The notes under the pieces: generated by a model
Told to the model about the DNA's origin: nothing
Seen by the model: only the letters and a program-made list of their open reading frames with translations
The model's database searches: none
Assembly (NCBI GenBank): GCA_963839515.1
Contig: CAWIVN010000017.1
Coordinates: forward strand, 1-64,000
DNA from: Fredericiella sp963839515
GTDB lineage: Bacteria; Chloroflexota; Anaerolineae; Caldilineales; Caldilineaceae
Length of the DNA: 64,000 nucleotides
Reading direction: 5' to 3'
Shown here: piece by piece, positions 62,175 through 64,000 of the stretch
How the letters are laid out: each line of letters opens with the position of its first letter
How positions within the stretch are numbered: position 1 is the first letter of the stretch
Program-made: the position numbers and the translations under genes

Positions 62175-64000
62175 ATGACTGACACCGCAACCAACCCGGC
62201 CAATACCCCAGCCCCGGCTCCCGTTACAAAATCGGTAGCCGACTACGCCGCCCAGATCGCAGCCCAACTTGGCATCGCCCCCACGCGCGTTGCCGCCGCC
62301 ATCGAGCTGCTCGACGCCGGCAACACGCTGCCCTTTATCGCCCGCTACCGCAAGGAAGCCACCGGCCAGCTGGACGAAGAACAGCTGCGCAACATTATCG
62401 AGGCGCTCGAATCCGCCCGCGCCCTCGACGAGCGCCGTGCTGCCATTGTCGCAAGTATCGCCGAACAAGGCAAGTTGACGCCTGAGCTCCAGGTGCAGCT
62501 CACTGCCGCCGCCACGCGCACTGAGTTGGAAGACCTATATGCGCCCTACAAGCAGAAGCGCCGCACGCGCGCCAGCATCGCCCGCGAGCGCGGCCTCCAG
62601 CCCTTGGCCGATCTCATGGCCGGCCAGGCACTCAGCCGTGAGGCGCCAGAAGCCCTTGCCGCCGCCTATCTCAACGACCAGGTGCCCGACGTCGAAGCCG
62701 CCCTTGCCGGTGCCCGCGACATTGTGGCCGAACTGATCAGTGACCACCCCGACGTGCGTCGCAGCGTGCGCGAAAAGGCCCTGCGCTTCGGCACGGTCGC
62801 CGCGGGCAAGATCGACGGCGCCGAAGACGAGCGCGGCGTCTTCCAGCTCTACTACGACTTTAACCTGCGCGTCGACAAGCTGCGCCCGCATCGAATCCTC
62901 GCCCTCAATCGCGGCGAGTCCCTCAAGGTGCTGCGCGTGGCGCTCGACGTGCCCGATCGCGACTGGCGCACCTCCGTCCTCGCCGTCTTCAAGCTCGACC
63001 CGCGCTCACCCTGGGCCAAGCAGCTAGTGCTCGCCGCCGAGGACAGCGCCCAACGCCTGCTCCTGCCTGCCATCGAGCGCGACGTGCGCAGCACGCTCAG
63101 CGAGCTGGCCGAACGCCACGCCATCACGGTCTTTGCCGCCAATTTGCGCGGCCTGCTCAGCCAACCGCCGCTCGCCGGCCACACTGTCCTCGGCATCGAC
63201 CCCGGCTTCCGCACCGGCTGCAAGGTGGCTGTGGTCGACGCCTCCGGCAAGCTGCTCGACACGGTGACAATCTACCCGCACGCGCCGCAGAACCGCCAGT
63301 CCGAGGCGCTAGACACACTGCGCCGCCTCGTGCAGAAGCACCACGTCTCGCTCATCTCGATCGGCAACGGCACCGCCTCGCGCGAGACCGAACAGTTGGC
63401 GGCCGCCCTCATCCGCAGCCTGCCCAACGGCCCGCGCTACATCATCGCCAACGAGGCCGGCGCCAGCGTCTACTCGGCCAGCCCCCTCGCCCGCGCCGAA
63501 ATGCCCGACCTCGACGTCAGCATGCGCGGCGCCGTCTCCATCGCCCGCCGCGTGCAGGACCCCTTGGCCGAGCTGGTCAAGATCGACCCCAAGTCCATCG
63601 GCGTCGGCATGTACCAGCACGACGTCGACCAGAAGGATCTCGAGCGCAGCCTTGACGGCGTGGTCGAAAGCGTGGTCAACCAGGTCGGCGTCGACGCCAA
63701 CACCGCCTCGCCCGCTCTGCTCACCCACGTGGCCGGCATCGGCCCCAAGCTGGCCGAAAAGATCGTGGCGCACCGCAACGAGAACGGCCCCTTCCCCAAC
63801 CGCGCCGCCCTCAAAAAGGTGCCGAGCCTCGGCCCCAAGGCCTTTGAACAGGCCGCCGGCTTCTTGCGCATCCGCGACGGCGACGAGCCGCTCGACGCCA
63901 GCGCCATCCACCCCGAAAGCTACGCTGTCGCCCGCAAGCTGCTCAAGCGCACCGGCGTCAGCCTCACCACGCCCGCCGCCGAACGCGCCGCCAAGATCAA
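62175..64000 (+). CDS. tex: Tex-family RNA-binding transcription accessory protein (3' end outside window)
   Basis: The first 608 codons of a protein normally about 720-780 residues long. The N-terminal helical region shows the family's PFIARYRKEATGQLDEEQLR, then LEDLYAPYKQKRRTRASIA. The YqgF-like nuclease fold is at GHTVLGIDPGFRTGCKVAVV. The helix-hairpin-helix repeats are in SVVNQVGVDANTASPALLTH, VAGIGPKLAEKIVAHRN and VPSLGPKAFEQAAGFLRI. The S1 RNA-binding domain should follow beyond 64000. Tex proteins bind nucleic acid and affect transcription fidelity. A -10 TATAAT at 62145-62150 lies 24 nt upstream of the ATG, and no strong ribosome site is seen. Confidence 0.95.
   Translation, partial: MTDTATNPANTPAPAPVTKSVADYAAQIAAQLGIAPTRVAAAIELLDAGNTLPFIARYRKEATGQLDEEQLRNIIEALESARALDERRAAIVASIAEQGKLTPELQVQLTAAATRTELEDLYAPYKQKRRTRASIARERGLQPLADLMAGQALSREAPEALAAAYLNDQVPDVEAALAGARDIVAELISDHPDVRRSVREKALRFGTVAAGKIDGAEDERGVFQLYYDFNLRVDKLRPHRILALNRGESLKVLRVALDVPDRDWRTSVLAVFKLDPRSPWAKQLVLAAEDSAQRLLLPAIERDVRSTLSELAERHAITVFAANLRGLLSQPPLAGHTVLGIDPGFRTGCKVAVVDASGKLLDTVTIYPHAPQNRQSEALDTLRRLVQKHHVSLISIGNGTASRETEQLAAALIRSLPNGPRYIIANEAGASVYSASPLARAEMPDLDVSMRGAVSIARRVQDPLAELVKIDPKSIGVGMYQHDVDQKDLERSLDGVVESVVNQVGVDANTASPALLTHVAGIGPKLAEKIVAHRNENGPFPNRAALKKVPSLGPKAFEQAAGFLRIRDGDEPLDASAIHPESYAVARKLLKRTGVSLTTPAAERAAKI

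Noticed and set aside
62014..62203. 63-codon N-terminal extension of the MDR protein
   Set aside because: It would read through both palindromes and overlap the tex start. The family N-terminus begins at the chosen ATG.

Overview
The window reads as a chromosomal piece of a high-GC, menaquinone-using, plant-polysaccharide-degrading bacterium, most likely Chloroflexota (Anaerolineae/Caldilineales-like). This is inferred from the mix of MalE/UgpB-type sugar ABC systems with many glycosidases, a men gene run, DUF72 and Tex genes, and lipoprotein signal peptides followed by Ala/Pro-rich linkers. No rRNA, tRNA, CRISPR array or complete transposon was seen.

Layout. 136-10320 (minus): a sugar operon with its own promoter, made of a binding lipoprotein, two permeases, two paralogous GH127-type (beta-L-arabinofuranosidase-like) enzymes, one of them frameshifted, and a large six-hairpin glycosidase. 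10391-16315: an orphan terminator, a small membrane protein, a SnoaL-like protein, an amt-glnK ammonium module, a DUF72 protein and an NmrA-like reductase. 16460-21788 (plus): menaquinone genes menF, menD, menB, menC. 21758-28148: a GNAT remnant, a large membrane-anchored protein whose C-terminal half resembles cyanobacterial acyl-ACP reductase (active-site Cys kept), a convergent fatty-acyl ligase, an extended SDR and an MBL-fold hydrolase. 28349-30621: a truncated ClbS-like stub translationally coupled to a PLP aminotransferase, then a GH3 gene with its middle missing.

30643-47191 (minus) is a long rhamnoside-type utilisation operon: ferritin-like protein, UROD-family protein, an unrecognised protein (frameshifted), a LacI regulator, a binding protein, two permeases, GH106, GH32, a LacI stub, GH78 and a GH3 remnant. 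It diverges from a plus-strand sugar ABC operon ending in a D-2-hydroxyacid dehydrogenase (47558-51938). The shared intergenic region has two near-consensus divergent promoters, each followed immediately by a 20-bp LacI-type palindrome. The two arms therefore look like one regulon.

52290-60389 (plus) is a compact lipid/glycolipid-like biosynthetic cluster: a PaaK/F390-type adenylate-forming enzyme carrying an in-frame 21-bp tandem repeat, a UGT-type glycosyltransferase, a KASIII-like ketosynthase, an SDR, an alpha/beta hydrolase (frameshifted) and two membrane glycosyltransferases resembling ceramide glucosyltransferases. It is the best candidate for an undescribed system here. After it come a small unknown protein with its own promoter, an MDR oxidoreductase, and tex, which runs off the window.

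Two cross-cutting patterns stand out. All three sugar-binding-protein genes are followed by a strong hairpin before the permease genes. There is also an unusual density of frameshifts and deletion-type gene stubs, which could be sequence error or misassembly, or genuine decay.
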